Positions 13,671 to 15,053 of a DNA stretch of 15,053 bases are shown here, piece by piece. The notes below the pieces were generated by a model. The model saw nothing but the letters and a program-made list of their open reading frames with translations, was not told the DNA's origin and ran no database searches. How positions within the stretch are numbered: the first letter of the stretch is position 1; every line of letters begins with the position of its first letter. A program made the position numbers and the translations under genes. The DNA comes from SIG673 sp964520875 (lineage in GTDB: Bacteria; Bacillota; Clostridia; Oscillospirales; CAG-272), in NCBI GenBank assembly GCA_964520875.1, contig CAZFQJ010000028.1, positions 1-15,053 of the forward strand, read 5' to 3'.

Positions 13671-15053
13671 ATGCAGAAGAAAAAGCTTGTAACGGTCGAC
13701 GGTAACGAGGCGGCGGCGTATATCGCCTACGCGTTTACCGAGGTAGCCGCTATATATCCGATAACGCCTTCGTCTCCTATGGCGGGTAAGACGGACGCGT
13801 GGTCGGCGAAGGGAAAAAAGAATATATTCGGTCAGAGCGTGTCGCTTGTCGAAATGCAATCCGAAGCCGGGGCGGCAGCCGCGGTGCACGGCGCGCTTGA
13901 AGCCGGAACTCTCGCGACGTCGTATACCTCGTCCCAGGGACTTATGCTCATGATACCGACCATGCACCGTATATCGGGACAGCTTCACCCGGGAGTGCTC
14001 CACGTTGCGTCAAGGACCGTCGGAACTCATGCGTTCTCCATATTCGGAGATCATTCCGACGTTATGAACTGCCGTCAGACGGGATTTGCAATGCTCAGCA
14101 CCGGAAGCGTTCAGGAGATAATGGATATAGCGGGAGTGGCGCACCTTGCCGCAATAAAGGGAAGAGTACCGTTCCTTCATTTCTTCGACGGCTTCAGAAC
14201 GTCGCATGAGATAGACAAGGTTGAGGAGATGCCTTACGATGAGCTTGCAAAGCTCGTCGATCATGACGCGCTTGAAGCGTTTCGTGCGCGTGCACTTAAC
14301 CCCGAACACCCCAAGCTTCGCAGTACGGTACAAAATCCCGATATATATTTCCAGGTCAGAGAGGCTTCCAATCCTTATTACGACTCGCTTCCCGACATAG
14401 TCGAGGAGTATTTCGGAAAGATAAGCGATATCACAGGAAGAGAGTATCATCTGTTTAATTACTACGGAGCGCCCGACGCTACCGATATCATCATAGCCAT
14501 GGGATCGGTCAGCGGAACTATCAAAGAAACCGTTGATTATCTTAACTCTCTCGGCAGAAAGACCGGTTATCTTCAGGTACATCTTTTCAGACCTTTTTCT
14601 TATAAATATTTCATTGAATCTATCCCCAAAACGGTCAAACGCATAGCGGTGCTTGATCGTTGTAAGGAAATGGGCGCGGCTGGCGAGCCTCTTTATCAAG
14701 ATGTAAGAACGGCGTTCTACGACGTTTCGGATAAGCCGCTCGTCATCGGCGGAAGATACGGACTTTCTTCAAAGGATACGACGCCTGCGCAGATAGTTGC
14801 GGTATTCGACAATCTCGCGTGCGACGCCCCCAAGAACGGATTTACCATAGGAATAGTGGACGATGTTACCGGACATTCGCTTCCCGAAAAGGCTCCGATC
14901 TACCCCGACGACAAATATCAGCATAGCTTTAAATTCTGGGGACTCGGCTCGGACGGTACGGTCGGAGCGAATAAGTCCACGGTCGCGATAGTCAACGAAA
15001 GCACCGATAAGTACGGTCAGGCGTATTTTGAGTACGACGCTAAAAAATCATAC
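13671..15053 (+). CDS. nifJ: Pyruvate:ferredoxin oxidoreductase, N-terminal part (truncated by window end)
   Basis: The first 461 residues of a protein of about 1,180, open to the last base of the window. This single-chain enzyme oxidises pyruvate with CoA to acetyl-CoA and CO2, reducing ferredoxin, and can run in reverse. Domain I carries YPITPSSPM (T32), VEMQSEAGA (E65, contacts thiamine diphosphate), ASRT (R115), IFGDHSDVM and FLHFFDGFRTSHE. T32, E65 and R115 align with T31, E64 and R114 of the Desulfovibrio africanus enzyme, where the Thr and Arg hold the pyruvate carboxylate. Domain II follows near 275-345, and the start of domain III near 390 (GIVDDVTGHSLP, FWGLGSDGTVGANK). The iron-sulfur part lies beyond the window. 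AAAGGAAG (13657-13664) is 6 nt from the ATG. There is no promoter in the 20-nt gap, so it belongs to the T-box operon. Confidence 0.96.
   Translation, partial: MQKKKLVTVDGNEAAAYIAYAFTEVAAIYPITPSSPMAGKTDAWSAKGKKNIFGQSVSLVEMQSEAGAAAAVHGALEAGTLATSYTSSQGLMLMIPTMHRISGQLHPGVLHVASRTVGTHAFSIFGDHSDVMNCRQTGFAMLSTGSVQEIMDIAGVAHLAAIKGRVPFLHFFDGFRTSHEIDKVEEMPYDELAKLVDHDALEAFRARALNPEHPKLRSTVQNPDIYFQVREASNPYYDSLPDIVEEYFGKISDITGREYHLFNYYGAPDATDIIIAMGSVSGTIKETVDYLNSLGRKTGYLQVHLFRPFSYKYFIESIPKTVKRIAVLDRCKEMGAAGEPLYQDVRTAFYDVSDKPLVIGGRYGLSSKDTTPAQIVAVFDNLACDAPKNGFTIGIVDDVTGHSLPEKAPIYPDDKYQHSFKFWGLGSDGTVGANKSTVAIVNESTDKYGQAYFEYDAKKSY

Noticed and set aside
14010..14699. Minus-strand open frame opposite the oxidoreductase
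   Set aside because: Antisense to strongly conserved domain I/II sequence, with no ribosome site or motif; several similar shadows (for example 12745-13266) were rejected for the same reason.
1..15053. CRISPR arrays, tRNA/rRNA genes, insertion sequences or prophage genes
   Set aside because: I looked for regularly spaced repeats, cloverleaf and CCA-end patterns, transposase motifs and terminal inverted repeats and found none.

Overview
The window looks like a chromosomal segment of an anaerobic, low-to-mid GC member of the Firmicutes, class Clostridia. The evidence is a set of mutually consistent markers: a T-box leader, an HU-rqcP-yabP-yabQ block (yabP and yabQ occur in endospore formers), an iron-sulfur class I fumarase alpha subunit, a pyruvate:ferredoxin oxidoreductase, and Gram-positive style AAAGGA/GGAG ribosome binding sites. 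Isoleucine is very often encoded by ATA. I see no insertion sequence, phage gene, CRISPR array, rRNA or tRNA. No nucleotide or protein search was possible, so all names rest on motif recognition.

Layout. (1) 1-1620, plus strand: the tail of an unidentified gene and its terminator, then a MATE-family efflux gene with its own sigma-A promoter and a terminator that also faces the convergent fumarase gene. (2) 1632-4281, minus strand: transcription starts at a strong sigma-A promoter (4253-4281) for HU, which ends in its own terminator. Next come the ribosome-rescue protein gene rqcP, the cortex genes yabP and yabQ, and then a class I fumarase alpha subunit. A good sigma-E-like promoter sits in the rqcP-yabP gap. 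In Bacillus the gene after yabQ is divIC; here it is the fumarase alpha subunit, with no beta subunit nearby. (3) 4282-4489: AT-rich divergent regulatory region. (4) 4413-9256, plus strand: a four-gene operon from a TTGACA/TATACT promoter, encoding a divergent GpsA, a stand-alone NAD(P)HX dehydratase, a half-size ABC exporter with Gly/Pro-rich tails, and a TIM-barrel amidohydrolase whose start overlaps the ABC gene.

(5) 9301 to the window end, plus strand: the most unusual part. A textbook T-box leader, with specifier read as CTC (Leu), controls three tightly spaced genes. The first is a LeuA-like protein that keeps the leucine-regulatory domain but has lost the metal-binding HxH motif of its catalytic barrel. 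The second is an 831-residue fusion of a xylose-isomerase-like TIM barrel to an acyl-CoA ligase. The third is the N-terminal 461 residues of a pyruvate:ferredoxin oxidoreductase, cut by the window edge. Placing an acyl-CoA ligase and a 2-oxoacid:ferredoxin oxidoreductase under apparent uncharged tRNA-Leu control suggests that this operon links CoA activation of an acid and reductive carboxylation to leucine supply. That is inference; the oxidoreductase keeps the pyruvate-binding residues, which argues for some caution.
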